Of a stretch of 41,336 nucleotides of DNA, positions 17,665 through 28,757 are shown piece after piece. The notes under the pieces are model-generated. The model worked only from the letters and a program-made list of their open reading frames with translations. It was not told where the DNA came from and made no database searches. The number at the start of each line of letters is the position of its first letter. Within the stretch, counting starts at the first letter, position 1. The stretch is from NCBI GenBank assembly GCA_937928215.1, contig CALFWL010000031.1, positions 1 through 41,336 of the forward strand. Direction: 5' to 3'. The position numbers and the translations under genes were made by a program. Origin of the DNA: an uncultured Pirellulaceae bacterium. Lineage in GTDB: Bacteria; Planctomycetota; Planctomycetia; Pirellulales; Pirellulaceae.

Positions 17665-19218
17665 TCAGCGGGTACCTACATTGGTCGCGACCGACTGCAA
17701 GCGGCCTGACCCGAGAACCTTCTGTCGCAAGCCGGAGGCAACGTCGGCAGTCAACTGGCCCTCCGTCAGTCGCCAATCCCAGTTTCCTTCCGCCCGCCCG
17801 GGAACGTTCATCCGAGCTTCTCCATCGAGTCCCAGCGCGTCCTGAACGGGAACGATCGCGACGGCCGCCGCTGACTGATAAAGCAGGTCGATCATCTGCA
17901 AATGAACAGGATCCTCGGACGTCAGAAACACTGCCAGCACATCATTGTCCGCATTGCCATTAAGTGAGGCGGCTCTGGTTTTGTACCAACCCATTAACGT
18001 GTCGTTGTCATGAGTCCCCGTATAGCCGATGCAGTGCTGCGGAAAAGTTGTGTGCCGATGGAAATCGTCGTGGTGCGTATCGAAGCCGAACTGCATCACG
18101 CGCATGGTCGGGAAGCTCAGCGAATCGCGAAGATCGTGAACAGGCTGATCGATGTCGCCTAGGTCTTCGGCCCAGATCGGTAGCTCGCCCAGCGAACGAC
18201 CAGCAGCAAGGAACACCTGATCGCCCGGCCCTTTCTTCCAACTGCCGGCGGCTGCCGTTTCCGCGTCGGCTGGAACCTCCCAGTACTCAGCAAAGCCACG
18301 GAAGTGATCCACACGCAACAAATCGAATTGATCGAGTGCACGGCGAAAACGATTGACCCACCAATCGTACGCGTCCTCCTTCATGACATCCCAATCGTAT
18401 AGCGGATTTCCCCACAACTGACCGGTTTCACTGAAGTAGTCCGGCGGCACACCCGCGACAACGGTTGGATGACCTTTCGCGTCAAGCAAAAACTGATTCT
18501 GATTCGCCCAGACATCTGCACTTTCGAACGCTACAAAAATTGGCATGTCACCGCAGATTTCGATGCCTCGCTGATTTGCATAAGCCCTCAACCGGTTCCA
18601 TTGCTGATCTAACAGAAACTGTTTGTACTCGGCATACGCGATCGCTTCATCAAGCTCCATCAGTAAACTTGCGGGGACGGAAGATGGACGGCGGCATTCG
18701 ACAGGCCATTTCGTCCAGTCACCCGTTCCGAAATGCTCTCGCAGCGCTTCGTACTGCACGAACTCACTTAACCACCATGATTGCTGACGGCAGAAACGTT
18801 TGAATTCATCGCTCTCCAAGACACGATCTTTTGACTGCTGAAAAGACTCGGCCAGCATGCGTCGGTGGAAGTCTTCAACCGATAGATAATCAACCGAATT
18901 GGCATTTGCCATAGAAGTCGCAATCGGACACTGAGCCACCAGCCGTACGAGAGACTCGTCGGAAAGCAAACTTGATTTGACCAGCGATTCGGGACTGATC
19001 AGCAATGTGTTACCGGCAAAGGCAGAGTAGCTGCTATACGGAGAATTCGCTGCCGTCGGTGGACAAAGCGGCAGAATCTGCCAGACGCTTTGACCGGCGG
19101 ACTCTAGGAAATCAACGAATCGATAAGCCGCTGGCCCCAAATCTCCAATTCCAAATTTTCCCGGCAGGCTCGTCACGTGCAGCAACATTCCGGCGGAACG
19201 ACCTAATCGCATCGACAT
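17665..19218 (-). CDS. malQ: 4-alpha-glucanotransferase (amylomaltase, GH77)
   Basis: This 517-residue enzyme transfers alpha-1,4-glucan segments in maltodextrin and glycogen metabolism. The N-terminus has the family opening GMLLHVTSLPGKFGIGDLG and YSSYSAFAGN. Catalytic residues are visible: the nucleophile Asp304 in LRVDHFRG, the acid/base Glu351 in IWAEDLGDI and the third carboxylate Asp404 in GYTGTHDNDTLMGW. Length and order match the compact bacterial form. No other glycogen gene lies nearby. A start at Met3 (19212) is equally possible. Confidence 0.96.
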   Translation of the reverse strand: MSMRLGRSAGMLLHVTSLPGKFGIGDLGPAAYRFVDFLESAGQSVWQILPLCPPTAANSPYSSYSAFAGNTLLISPESLVKSSLLSDESLVRLVAQCPIATSMANANSVDYLSVEDFHRRMLAESFQQSKDRVLESDEFKRFCRQQSWWLSEFVQYEALREHFGTGDWTKWPVECRRPSSVPASLLMELDEAIAYAEYKQFLLDQQWNRLRAYANQRGIEICGDMPIFVAFESADVWANQNQFLLDAKGHPTVVAGVPPDYFSETGQLWGNPLYDWDVMKEDAYDWWVNRFRRALDQFDLLRVDHFRGFAEYWEVPADAETAAAGSWKKGPGDQVFLAAGRSLGELPIWAEDLGDIDQPVHDLRDSLSFPTMRVMQFGFDTHHDDFHRHTTFPQHCIGYTGTHDNDTLMGWYKTRAASLNGNADNDVLAVFLTSEDPVHLQMIDLLYQSAAAVAIVPVQDALGLDGEARMNVPGRAEGNWDWRLTEGQLTADVASGLRQKVLGSGRLQSVATNVGTR

Positions 19219-19649
19219 AATCTCAAAGCCAGAATAAAAACCTGAATCTCACTGGAAGCCAGCGGACGACGCATGCGCTCGGCCCCGGAGCTCAGCTGAG
19301 CCCGTTGACCTTCGTTCCGCCAGACACGCAAATCCTATTTTGACAGAACCGAGGTGAACAGGCGAGTTCCGCAAACGAGCAATCTTTTCAAGTCAATTGG
19401 TCACCGATCATTCACCCCACAGTTGTCCATTCCTTCGCTCCTTTATTCAATCGTCAAAAGCTAACGCGATACAAACTGAACCACAGAGATCCGTCATTCG
19501 ACAACGGGCCGTATCCGCTGAACGCATTTGCCGGAAACCGCCGATACTTTCGGGATTCAGCTTTGCTGTTAAAATGCCGGGCTGATTCGCTGCGGACGTT
19601 ACGATCATGCGTGCGGCGATGTGTTATCACGAACAATACAGGTTTTCAA
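19219..19649. other. Divergent spacer between malQ and purE
   Basis: 431 bp with no credible gene. The only structure noticed is a short palindrome GCTCAGCTGAGC near 19290-19305. It should hold the purE and malQ promoters. Confidence 0.4.
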
Positions 19650-20162
19650 ATGCCTCCAGACGGCAATACATCTCCCGACAGCCACCCCACCGTCGGGATC
19701 ATCATGGGCAGCAAATCGGACTGGCCCACAATGGAGCACGCTGCCAACATCCTGACCGAATTCGAGATCCCGCACGAATCACGGGTCGTGTCGGCCCACC
19801 GAACGCCCGCATGGATGGTCGAGTATGCTCAATCGGCTGAAGAGCGGGGCCTGAAGTTGATCATCGCGGGAGCAGGCGGAGCAGCCCATCTGCCGGGCAT
19901 GGTCGCTTCACTGACACGACTGCCCGTGCTAGGCGTGCCCGTTCAAAGCGCGTCACTCAGTGGACTCGATTCGCTCCTTTCGATTGTTCAAATGCCCGGC
20001 GGCATACCCGTCGCGACGCTGGCGATCGGAAAAGCTGGAGCCAAGAACGCGGCGTTGCTGGCCGCTCGAATTTTGGCCAACGATGACCTTGCCATTCGAG
20101 AAAAATTGAACTCATTCATGAAGGCTCAAACAGACTCCGTGCTTGAGGAAACAAACCTATGA
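19650..20162 (+). CDS. purE: PurE, N5-CAIR mutase
   Basis: The class I mutase moves the carboxyl group of N5-CAIR to make CAIR in purine synthesis. It has 170 residues from the ATG at 19650; the frame is open further up but unconserved. [14 protein letters not shown] is the nucleotide-binding start, [11 protein letters not shown] holds the catalytic His, and [12 protein letters not shown] and GVPVQS complete the site. The presence of the adjacent purK shows the two-step bacterial route. The stop overlaps the purK start in ATGA. Confidence 0.97.
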   Translation: MPPDGNTSPDSHPTVGIIMGSKSDWPTMEHAANILTEFEIPHESRVVSAHRTPAWMVEYAQSAEERGLKLIIAGAGGAAHLPGMVASLTRLPVLGVPVQSASLSGLDSLLSIVQMPGGIPVATLAIGKAGAKNAALLAARILANDDLAIREKLNSFMKAQTDSVLEETNL

Positions 20163-21343
20163 CCGCTCGGGCGCACGTAAATAAACCCATTCTCCCCGGA
20201 TCGACCGTCGGCATCCTTGGCAGCGGCCAACTTGGAAAAATGATGGCCATGGTGGCCAAACGGATGGGCTATCGAGTCCATGTGTTTTCACCCGACAACG
20301 ATTCACCGGCAGGACAAGTAGCCGACGTGGAGTTACAAGCCGACTATTCGGACCTGCCCGCCGTCGAAGAATTTGCGAAACGAGTGGATGTCGTCACGTT
20401 AGAATTCGAAAACATTCCCACCGACGCACTGAAAACCGCCAGCCTTCACGCTCCTGTCCATCCAGGCATCAAAACCCTCTGGACCACGCAGAACCGAGCC
20501 CGCGAGAAATCGTTCCTGCGTGAAAACGGCATCCCAACCTGCGACTTTCAGATCGTTCACTCGTTGGATGAACTGAACAAGGCCTGTGAGTCAATCTTCC
20601 CAGGGGTCCTAAAAACGACGGAGCAAGGCTACGACGGGAAAGGGCAACGTTTCATTCGCTCTCGTGATGAAATTTCGCTCGCGTGGGAAGCATTGAACTG
20701 CGAAGAAGCAATTCTAGAAAAGTTGATTGACTTTGATTTCGAGTTCTCGGTCGTCGCGGCCCGTAGCTCGACTGGCGAAGTCGCTGCATTTCCGACGAGT
20801 CGCAACGAGCATCAGAATCACATCCTGGACGTTTCCGTTTCTCCTTCGGGCTTAGATGAACCGTTGGAAAAGAAAGCAACGGACATCGCTTGCCAGATCA
20901 TGAGCCAGTTGAGTTCGGTGGGCGTGTTATGCGTTGAGTTCTTTCACTGCGACGGCCAGCTCTTAGTTAACGAAATCGCGCCACGGCCTCATAATTCCGG
21001 GCACTTGACCATCGAGGCCAACGTAACCTGCCAGTTCGAGCAACATGTTCGTGCCGTGTGTGGCCTGCCGCTGGGATCAACACAGCGGATCAAACCCGTT
21101 GCGATGGCCAACCTGCTGGGAGACGCATGGGTCGACGGCGAACCGAAGTGGGATGAAGCCTTGAAGGCCCCCAACGTCAAGCTGCATCTTTACGGCAAAG
21201 CGGAAGCTAAACCCGGTCGAAAAATGGGACACCTCACCGCGATCGCAGACTCAACGGAACTCGCACGAGAATTCGCAACGTCAGCCCGGAACGCTCTGAC
21301 CAGCAACCCCGCTTTGCCCGCAGTGGAAAGCCCTGTTGCCTGA
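20159..21343 (+). CDS. purK: PurK, N5-CAIR synthetase
   Basis: The ATP-grasp enzyme that carboxylates AIR with bicarbonate, supplying PurE. It has 394 residues. [13 protein letters not shown] opens the preATP-grasp domain, VTLEFENIP follows, the ATP-grasp core has [12 protein letters not shown], and [17 protein letters not shown] is the metal/ATP-binding end. It overlaps purE by 4 bp (ATGA), so translation is coupled. It is convergent with the next gene, only 30 bp away. Confidence 0.97.
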   Translation: MTARAHVNKPILPGSTVGILGSGQLGKMMAMVAKRMGYRVHVFSPDNDSPAGQVADVELQADYSDLPAVEEFAKRVDVVTLEFENIPTDALKTASLHAPVHPGIKTLWTTQNRAREKSFLRENGIPTCDFQIVHSLDELNKACESIFPGVLKTTEQGYDGKGQRFIRSRDEISLAWEALNCEEAILEKLIDFDFEFSVVAARSSTGEVAAFPTSRNEHQNHILDVSVSPSGLDEPLEKKATDIACQIMSQLSSVGVLCVEFFHCDGQLLVNEIAPRPHNSGHLTIEANVTCQFEQHVRAVCGLPLGSTQRIKPVAMANLLGDAWVDGEPKWDEALKAPNVKLHLYGKAEAKPGRKMGHLTAIADSTELAREFATSARNALTSNPALPAVESPVA

Positions 21344-21373
21344 CCCCCGATCGGCGGACAATCATGCGCGTGA

Positions 21374-22687
21374 TCACGGAGCCTGAATGGCCTCGTGGGA
21401 AAGATTCTGGCTTGCCATTTTCCGTCGCTCACGCCGCTTCCTTCGATGCGTTTTCGCGATCAGCCGGATCAACGAGAAGGTGGACAGCAGCCACAAGCCT
21501 GTCACGGTCAACAGGGTGATTCGATGTGTGGTGCCCGACCCCAACAACAGCGTCAGCGCGGCGGACACTTCCGCCAACGGTTTTACCAATCCTGAGTTAA
21601 TCGCGATCGCGCGACGGCGTTTTTCTCGCCTGATCTTCGTGTACAAGTAGCCCAGCGTCGTATCGTGAACGCTGCGTCGCCAGACCTCCATCACGCGTGC
21701 AAACGTCGTCACGATTGCAAGAAACAGAACGCCACTCCCCAACGCGAACAGCGTGTTGAAAAACAACAATGAAACCGGCATTACCAATATTGAAAATCCA
21801 AGGTTCCGTCGTTTTAACAACCAACTGGCGACAAACGCCTGCAGCAAGACCGTGATGACTCCCGTCGCCGCATAAAACACACCAAAGTAACGTGTCAACG
21901 ATTCTTCGTCGTCACCGTAGACGGCGTTGACCGACAGCTTCCATTCGAAGGACACCATCGTCAGCACGGCAACCTTGGTCGCGATCAAGCAGCCAATCCA
22001 AAACTGAAATTGCCGCGATGCTGCGTAGGATCTGACTTTATGAGCGAACCGTTCAGCCAATGAAGCGACGGCGTCGAAGCTTCTGGGAGATTCCACACCG
22101 CGGGGAATCTTCAACTTGTCCGCGTGCCACACGGGAACGACTCCCAAAATGTCCAGAAACGCTGACAGTAACAGCCACGATCGCAGGCTGATCAGATTGG
22201 CTTCGACACCGATCAGTAATCCGATCAAGATCCCTGCCAATGGCATCCCGAGTCCAATCCGAGCCCACGCCTGTCGGCTGGAATGTCCACCCATAATCTC
22301 GTTCATCGCCGTCACGACGTTGATCGCGTTAACACAACCTTTCACATCGGCCAGCAGGTAAATTCCTGCGAGCAACCACAGTGAATGATGGAAGTATGGC
22401 AACAACAGGCACGCGACGAAGCTGATGATCGCAAAAAAGATTCCCGAAACTCGCAGCGACAGTTCAAGCGACAGGCGCCGAGTCAACGTAAACCAAATGA
22501 ATGCGGCAACCGCCGTCGTGATCCCGGATATCACGTAGACCAAGGCGAGATTCTCTCCGCCCATCCGCGCGAGAAACAGGCTGTCACCGACGGTGCGAGC
22601 GAGCGTATAGGAAGCCGCCAGAATCAGACTGTAAAAGAACAGTCGCCAAACTGCGTTGTGCTCAGATTCTGGAACTGTCCGCCTCAT
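21374..22687 (-). CDS. MFS-like membrane protein, NTP/NDP-translocase-like
   Basis: A 437-residue polytopic membrane protein with about twelve hydrophobic segments. Examples are LFFYSLILAASYTLA at the start, LVYVISGITTAVAAFIW, and LLAGIYLLADVKGCVNAIN. The pattern of short loops, an amphipathic middle loop (about 190-215, basic) and a basic C-terminus resembles the bacterial relatives of ATP/ADP translocases within the major facilitator fold. The substrate cannot be read from sequence. It is convergent with purK, and the repeat-rich spacer lies directly upstream. Confidence 0.65.
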   Translation of the reverse strand: MRRTVPESEHNAVWRLFFYSLILAASYTLARTVGDSLFLARMGGENLALVYVISGITTAVAAFIWFTLTRRLSLELSLRVSGIFFAIISFVACLLLPYFHHSLWLLAGIYLLADVKGCVNAINVVTAMNEIMGGHSSRQAWARIGLGMPLAGILIGLLIGVEANLISLRSWLLLSAFLDILGVVPVWHADKLKIPRGVESPRSFDAVASLAERFAHKVRSYAASRQFQFWIGCLIATKVAVLTMVSFEWKLSVNAVYGDDEESLTRYFGVFYAATGVITVLLQAFVASWLLKRRNLGFSILVMPVSLLFFNTLFALGSGVLFLAIVTTFARVMEVWRRSVHDTTLGYLYTKIRREKRRRAIAINSGLVKPLAEVSAALTLLLGSGTTHRITLLTVTGLWLLSTFSLIRLIAKTHRRKRRERRKMASQNLSHEAIQAP

Positions 22688-22718
22688 ACCGTCCGTTTTT
22701 CAATGACCGATTACTCAC

Positions 22719-22828
22719 GACTTAGCACTCGCCAAAAAATCAATGACGGATTTGAGCACGCGAAACCCAAGTATTTCACTGTCAAATCGCCTTGCAAATC
22801 CACAGGTGATGGTTTCGCGAGTGCTTAA
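22719..22828. repeat. Inverted-repeat-bounded element, copy 1
   Basis: About 110 bp bounded by GACTTAGCACTCGCC (22719-22733) and GCGAGTGCTTAA (22817-22828), which are imperfect inverted copies. The interior only weakly resembles copy 2 at 23016-23124. No peptide with the LPDEDDS core is seen in this copy. It lies just upstream of the membrane-protein gene. Confidence 0.55.
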
Positions 22829-23015
22829 TGATACGCTCGATAATAGCCGATCTGTTGGTCGACGAGCGAATTATTAGCCCGAAGGAAGTTCGAAACGCAG
22901 CGTTTCCCGCATCAATGATGTTAAAATCCGATTCTCCACTAACTGTTAGAGCAAGCGGCGTTCAATTTACCGACGAAATCGGTTGCGTTGCTGATCGAAA
23001 AAAGATGCCGATCGA
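22829..23015. other. Spacer between the two repeat copies
   Basis: 187 bp between the two bounded elements. A 63-codon open frame on the plus strand begins in the edge of copy 1 and runs through it, but I find no family resemblance and do not call it. No other structure is evident. Confidence 0.3.
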
Positions 23016-23124
23016 ATAAGCACTCGCAAATCAGCCCGTTGCCCGATGAAGATGATTCGACAACGATTTTACGCGAGCGAAATGAAATCAAACCTGGCGG
23101 TTCTTGTCGGGCAAGTGCTAAGTC
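23016..23124 (+). repeat. Inverted-repeat-bounded element, copy 2, with conserved peptide frame
   Basis: About 109 bp bounded by ATAAGCACTCGC (from 23016) and GGCAAGTGCTAAGTC (23110-23124). The right end is also an inverted copy of the left end of copy 1 (14 of 15), so the whole 22719-23124 stretch can be seen as one nested unit. Codons 23039-23101 read LPDEDDSTTILRERNEI then KPGG. The same peptide core occurs at 31391-31453 on the minus strand, without gaps over 29 codons. In-frame starts are poor (a TTG at 22988), so expression is uncertain. Confidence 0.6.
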
Positions 23125-23179
23125 AACGGCCTTGAAATTCGAATCGCTTGATAGAACCAGCGTCGAGAAGTCGTTCACC

Positions 23180-24358
23180 TTACTTCGATGGCTTCTTGGA
23201 TTCCGACTTCAACTGCCCGCAGGCCGCGAGGATATCTCGCCCGCGCGGCGTACGAATCGGCGCGGTCAAACCTTTGCTTGCTAGGTACGCAGCAAACTTT
23301 TCGATCTGCTTCCACTCGCTGCACTCGTAGCTGGAACCGGGCCATGGGTTGAAAGGAATCAAGTTGATCTTCGCGGGAATATCGCTTAGCAGTTCCACCA
23401 TCTTGTGTGCATCGGCGATGCTGTCGTTAACACCCGCCAGCATAACGTACTCGAAGGTAATCCGACGCGCACTCGACAGACCTGGGTAGGCTCGACATGC
23501 GTCCAGCAATTGATCCAGCGGATATTTCCTGTTGATTGGAACCAATTCGTCTCGCAACGTATCGTTGGTGGCGTGCAGTGAGATCGCCAGCATCGTACGA
23601 GTCTCTTCGCCCAACTTGTAGATCGCCGGGACGACTCCGGACGTTGACACGGTCACTCGTCGGCGTGAAAAATTAAGCCCGTCTTCGTCCAATGCGATCA
23701 GCAACGCCTGTTTCACGTTTTCATAGTTGAACAGCGGCTCGCCCATGCCCATCATCACGATGTTCGAAACCTTACGGCCTTCGCGAGGAGCAACGATATC
23801 GAAGTCGTCCTCCATGCCAACGAAGTCCTTCAGTCGGTGGCGAGCCAGTAACACCTGAGCCAGCACTTCGGATGCCGTCAGGTTTCGCACCATCTTTTGC
23901 GTGCCAGTATGGCAGAACGTACAGGTCAGCGAGCAACCGACTTGGCTGGACACGCAGAGCGTACCTCGTTCGGTTTCCGGAATATAAACGGTTTCAACTT
24001 CGACCGCACCCACTTTTCCATCTGCCGGAAAACGCAACAACCACTTCCGAGTTCCATCATTAGATACTTGCTCGGTCACAACCTCCGGCAGAGCAATCGT
24101 AAAACGCTCGTTCAGTGTCGCCCTGAGATCCTTGCCAAGGTTAAGCATTTGATCAAAATCACTGGCACCACGAATGTAGACCCAATGCCAGATCTGCGCA
24201 GCTCGCATCCGAGCCTGTTTTTCCGCGACGCCGATTGAGATGAGTTCTTCCCCAAGCTGCGGGCGAGACATACCAATCAACGACCGTTTTGCAAGCGGCG
24301 TGACATCGTCCAGCACATCGTCAAGGATGACTAGGTTGTTTTCAGGTGTCGCGCTCAT
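23180..24358 (-). CDS. rlmN: RlmN, 23S rRNA/tRNA adenine C2-methyltransferase
   Basis: This radical SAM enzyme methylates C2 of A2503 in 23S rRNA and A37 in some tRNAs. It has 392 residues. The cluster Cys are at 142, 146 and 149 in [15 protein letters not shown]. The catalytic Cys near the C-terminus is at about 380, in [26 protein letters not shown] and [12 protein letters not shown] are further signatures. An extra N-terminal 30 residues ([10 protein letters not shown]...) precede the usual start [10 protein letters not shown]. It follows apt by 55 bp on the same strand, so the two are probably co-transcribed. Confidence 0.97.
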   Translation of the reverse strand: MSATPENNLVILDDVLDDVTPLAKRSLIGMSRPQLGEELISIGVAEKQARMRAAQIWHWVYIRGASDFDQMLNLGKDLRATLNERFTIALPEVVTEQVSNDGTRKWLLRFPADGKVGAVEVETVYIPETERGTLCVSSQVGCSLTCTFCHTGTQKMVRNLTASEVLAQVLLARHRLKDFVGMEDDFDIVAPREGRKVSNIVMMGMGEPLFNYENVKQALLIALDEDGLNFSRRRVTVSTSGVVPAIYKLGEETRTMLAISLHATNDTLRDELVPINRKYPLDQLLDACRAYPGLSSARRITFEYVMLAGVNDSIADAHKMVELLSDIPAKINLIPFNPWPGSSYECSEWKQIEKFAAYLASKGLTAPIRTPRGRDILAACGQLKSESKKPSK

Positions 24359-24413
24359 GACATGCCAACAATAGATTCGATTGATCGAATGTGAAAACGA
24401 AGCACAGACGACA

Positions 24414-24947
24414 CTAGGAATAGTCGATCACGCTGAAGATGGGATATCGCGACAACTTTTCGGCGCCACGCAGAAAAGTCAAATTGATCAAAAAGGCACA
24501 CGCGGCAATGTTGGCGTTACACTTTTCGATCATCTGGCAACACGCTCCGATCGTACCGCCGGTGGCAAGCAAATCATCGACAACCAAAACGTTTTGTCCC
24601 GATTCAATTCCGTCGACGTGCATTTCCAACGTGTCCGAACCGTATTCCAGATCGTAGCTATGCGAATGAGTTTCGTACGGCAGTTTCCCCGGTTTACGAA
24701 TGGGCACCAACCCTTTCTGCAACTTCATCGCCAGCGGCGCTGCCAGCAGAAAACCACGCGCCTCCGCCGTTGCGACCACGTCAATGTCTTTGTCTCGAAA
24801 CTCGTCCGCCATCCGATCGATCGCAGCTTCAAACGCAGCGGGGTTAAGCAGCAGAGGCGTGATGTCCTTAAAGACGATCCCAGGCTTGGGAAAGTCGGGA
24901 ACATCACGGACAAATTGAGCCAAGTCAAGCGAAGCGGTTTCGGTCAT
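24414..24947 (-). CDS. apt: Adenine phosphoribosyltransferase
   Basis: Apt salvages adenine to AMP with PRPP. It has 177 residues. [20 protein letters not shown] is the canonical N-terminal block, [13 protein letters not shown] the middle one, and [13 protein letters not shown] the PRPP-binding loop with the acidic pair. Length equals the family norm. It lies upstream of rlmN on the same strand. Confidence 0.97.
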   Translation of the reverse strand: MTETASLDLAQFVRDVPDFPKPGIVFKDITPLLLNPAAFEAAIDRMADEFRDKDIDVVATAEARGFLLAAPLAMKLQKGLVPIRKPGKLPYETHSHSYDLEYGSDTLEMHVDGIESGQNVLVVDDLLATGGTIGACCQMIEKCNANIAACAFLINLTFLRGAEKLSRYPIFSVIDYS

Positions 24948-25118
24948 GTTATTCAGATTCAGATCGAGGGACTACGGAAATAACGGAAGGTGGCAACTTA
25001 CTAATTCAAGAGAACCAGAGATTGTATTCGCCTCTCGCGCCGTGACAACGTAGCCGAAACACACGTTTGAAACTCGATCGTCGCTGTTCATTGCCAATTG
25101 AGACGTTCGGGACAGGAT

Positions 25119-25652
25119 TTACAGTGAGTAACCTGACCTTGGGTTGCTGACCGAGTAACCGAAAATCTTCCACGATTCGTCTTCCTGTTTACGCAACTCA
25201 AGGATCACTCGTGGATTGGCGGCTCCTTCCAATCCACCCCGACGTTCGGAACCTTGCCCCCAAGCAACAAAGTCAACTGACGCGGTTTCGCCTTCCGACG
25301 AAAAAGCGTTGATTCCGACAATCGTGCAGCTCTCGATTTTGAAACGGCCCATCTGAGCCCGCATCCGATCAGCGATTCCCGAAGCTGCGGGGCTGATATG
25401 GCCAGCGATCGCTTCGACATCGTTGGCGCGAACGTGCCCGGCCAGTTCGTAGATCATGTCGGTCACTGTTTCTCGGTCCGTCACGATCAACATTTCGGTG
25501 GTAACAATCCCCACGGTCACCGCCACGACAAGCAACGCAACGTACATCACAACCTTGTTCCGAGCAGACCATGCCATCAACAGCAGAACTGCCGCGACGA
25601 AAATCCCCGTCAACATCGGGACAAATGCATCCTCGGTAAGCCAATGAATCAT
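25119..25652 (-). CDS. Membrane-anchored protein, possible NTF2-like domain
   Basis: A 177-residue protein without a recognised family name. Two hydrophobic segments (about residues 10-28 and 34-53) anchor it. The remaining 120 residues should form a soluble domain, with a helical start (VTDMIYELAGHVRANDVEAIAGHISP) and alternating strands. The pattern of a small alpha-plus-beta fold ending in a strand with WKIFGYSV suggests an NTF2-like fold; that is a guess. It has its own spacers on both sides. Confidence 0.6.
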   Translation of the reverse strand: MIHWLTEDAFVPMLTGIFVAAVLLLMAWSARNKVVMYVALLVVAVTVGIVTTEMLIVTDRETVTDMIYELAGHVRANDVEAIAGHISPAASGIADRMRAQMGRFKIESCTIVGINAFSSEGETASVDFVAWGQGSERRGGLEGAANPRVILELRKQEDESWKIFGYSVSNPRSGYSL

Positions 25653-25896
25653 TGATCAATTCCTGTTGTCGGTTCCATCGTTTGCTTCTGACGAAAGTAT
25701 AGTTTGCTGCCCCAAATCGGAAGCTGAAAACATATTCTGGCGATCCATTTCTATTGGTTTCGAGTTGCGAAAATGCGGGACAGATGGGATAGTTGAATCG
25801 TCGATTTCGTTTCTCTCCGACTACGGAGCAGTTCGGGCAAACATCATCTCGGCATCATCTCGACTTTCAAACATCCTGTTGTGAAGGCAGCGTCTC

Positions 25897-26745
25897 TTGA
25901 ATCGTACCGCCTGTTTACTGTTTTCCTGCCCGGACAAGTCCGGCATCATCGCCCACATCGTCTCGTTCTTCACACTGCGAGGATTGAGCATTTCTCGGTT
26001 TGAAGAGTACACCGATGCGGGTCAGTTTTTTTCAAGGCTTGAGTGGCAGCTTGCTGACGACAGTCCCAGCCGTGCCGAGTTCGCCCGATCCTTTCAGCCG
26101 CTGGCCGACGAGTTGGACGCAGAGTTTCGGTTTCATTTTTTCAATGAGACACAGCAACTTGGCCTATTCGTCTCCCACGAACCCCACGCCCTGATCGAGG
26201 TGCTCAACAAACATGAGGCCGGCGATTACCCCAACACGGAAATCTCGTTCGTGATCGGTAACCGTGAGTCCGTACGACACATCGTTGAACGCCACGAGAT
26301 TCCGTTTCATTTTGTCAAAACATGGAAAGACCCTGCGAAACACGAGCCGCGGCAACTGGAAATCGTCAAACAATATCAGCCCGATCTGATTGGCCTAGCG
26401 CGGTACATGAAAGTCGTGACCGCGAACTTCATTGAATCCACGAACTGTCCCATCGTGAACATTCACCACTCGTTTCTACCCTCGTTCGTCGGCGCCAAAC
26501 CCTACGAAATGGCTTACGAACGTGGCGTGAAGTTGATGGGTGCAACGTCGCACTACGTAACGCCGGAACTTGACCAAGGGCCCATCATCGAACAGGGAGT
26601 GATCCGCGTCCAACCCGGTCAATCTATCGAAGACATGAAAAAAGTCGGTCGCGATATCGAAAAACAGGTCTTTGCCACAGCACTGTCCAAGGCCCTGCAT
26701 CACAAGACGATTACTTACTCGAACCGAACAATCGTATTTGATTGA
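25897..26745 (+). CDS. purU: PurU, formyltetrahydrofolate deformylase
   Basis: PurU hydrolyses 10-formyl-THF to formate and THF and balances the one-carbon pool. It has 282 residues. An N-terminal ACT domain (LLFSCPDKSGIIAHIV, about 6-80) precedes a formyltransferase-type domain with NIHHSFLPSFVGAKPY and GATSHYVT...LDQGPII, which carry the catalytic Asn, His and Asp. The frame has no ATG at its head; the TTG at 25897 gives the expected N-terminus and is preferred. Confidence 0.94.
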   Translation: MNRTACLLFSCPDKSGIIAHIVSFFTLRGLSISRFEEYTDAGQFFSRLEWQLADDSPSRAEFARSFQPLADELDAEFRFHFFNETQQLGLFVSHEPHALIEVLNKHEAGDYPNTEISFVIGNRESVRHIVERHEIPFHFVKTWKDPAKHEPRQLEIVKQYQPDLIGLARYMKVVTANFIESTNCPIVNIHHSFLPSFVGAKPYEMAYERGVKLMGATSHYVTPELDQGPIIEQGVIRVQPGQSIEDMKKVGRDIEKQVFATALSKALHHKTITYSNRTIVFD

Positions 26746-26947
26746 CCCTTCGTATTTAATTGCCCCCGATTCCCGATTGCTTCTAACATCGTACCGTTGT
26801 CGCACGCTGGCTCTCACTTCGGCTGCAAACACATCGCCCAAGCCCAAGGGCCAAGTATCGACACTCAGGCTTTCAACTCGCATCCGAATGGCCACCTTCT
26901 GGGCGGGCGGCGTCTGAAAGCAGGCATCCGAAAGATGACCCAGAAAA

Positions 26948-26977
26948 GAAATCGCCTCTCGATTGAGAGGCGATTTC
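26948..26977 (-). terminator. Intrinsic terminator of eno
   Basis: A perfect 13-bp stem, GAAATCGCCTCTC with its complement around a four-base loop, is followed on the minus strand by TTTTC. It lies 60 bp past the eno stop and probably ends that transcript. It lacks a T run for the plus-strand purU. Confidence 0.8.
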
Positions 26978-27037
26978 GATGCTTCGCATTGTGTCGGCAG
27001 AACTCCCGCCGATTGTTAAAAGGGCGTTGGCTTAAGT

Positions 27038-28456
<1,419 letters not shown>

Positions 28457-28580
28457 TCAAGGTCTACAGTTTCAATCGACGCCTGCTGACTTGCGTTGCA
28501 ATCACGTACAATGCTGTTCGATAACTTATTTGCGAAGATGCTTTAAGGACCGGACGGTTCATTTACGGTCGTCTTTGGCT

Positions 28581-28691
28581 CCGCGAAAGCAACATTTCAA
28601 GCAACTTTCGCGGCCCGAAAGGCGACACTTATTTGGCGCTCGCTGCTTAAGCACCCGTTCCTAAGTTAGTTTACTTGTAAGTGGGTGCTTA
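28581..28691 (+). promoter_or_regulatory. Hairpins upstream of ribE
   Basis: Two perfect 9-bp inverted repeats: CCGCGAAAG/CTTTCGCGG (28581-28589 and 28605-28613) and TAAGCACCC/GGGTGCTTA (28648-28656 and 28683-28691). They lie 67 to 177 bases before the ribE start. The second resembles the boundary sequence of the repeats near 22.7-23.1 kb. The conserved core of the FMN riboswitch is not present. They may be a leader structure or a small repeat relic. Confidence 0.4.
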
Positions 28692-28757
28692 GTTTCTTGT
28701 TAGCAAACAAGGCTGTCGTTTTCCCAGGTTTCCCGAACGATTTTGAACAGAATAATT

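Noticed and set aside
17529-18803. Plus-strand ORFs of 110-145 codons across malQ
   Set aside because: They are antisense to a well-conserved malQ with all its catalytic motifs and have arginine- and serine-rich shadow composition.
22719-22828. A CIRCE heat-shock operator
   Set aside because: The half-sites match, but the arms are about 90 bp apart rather than nine, and no chaperone gene follows.
22828-23019. A 63-codon plus-strand ORF between the repeat copies
   Set aside because: No recognisable domain or ribosome binding site, and it starts inside a repeat end.
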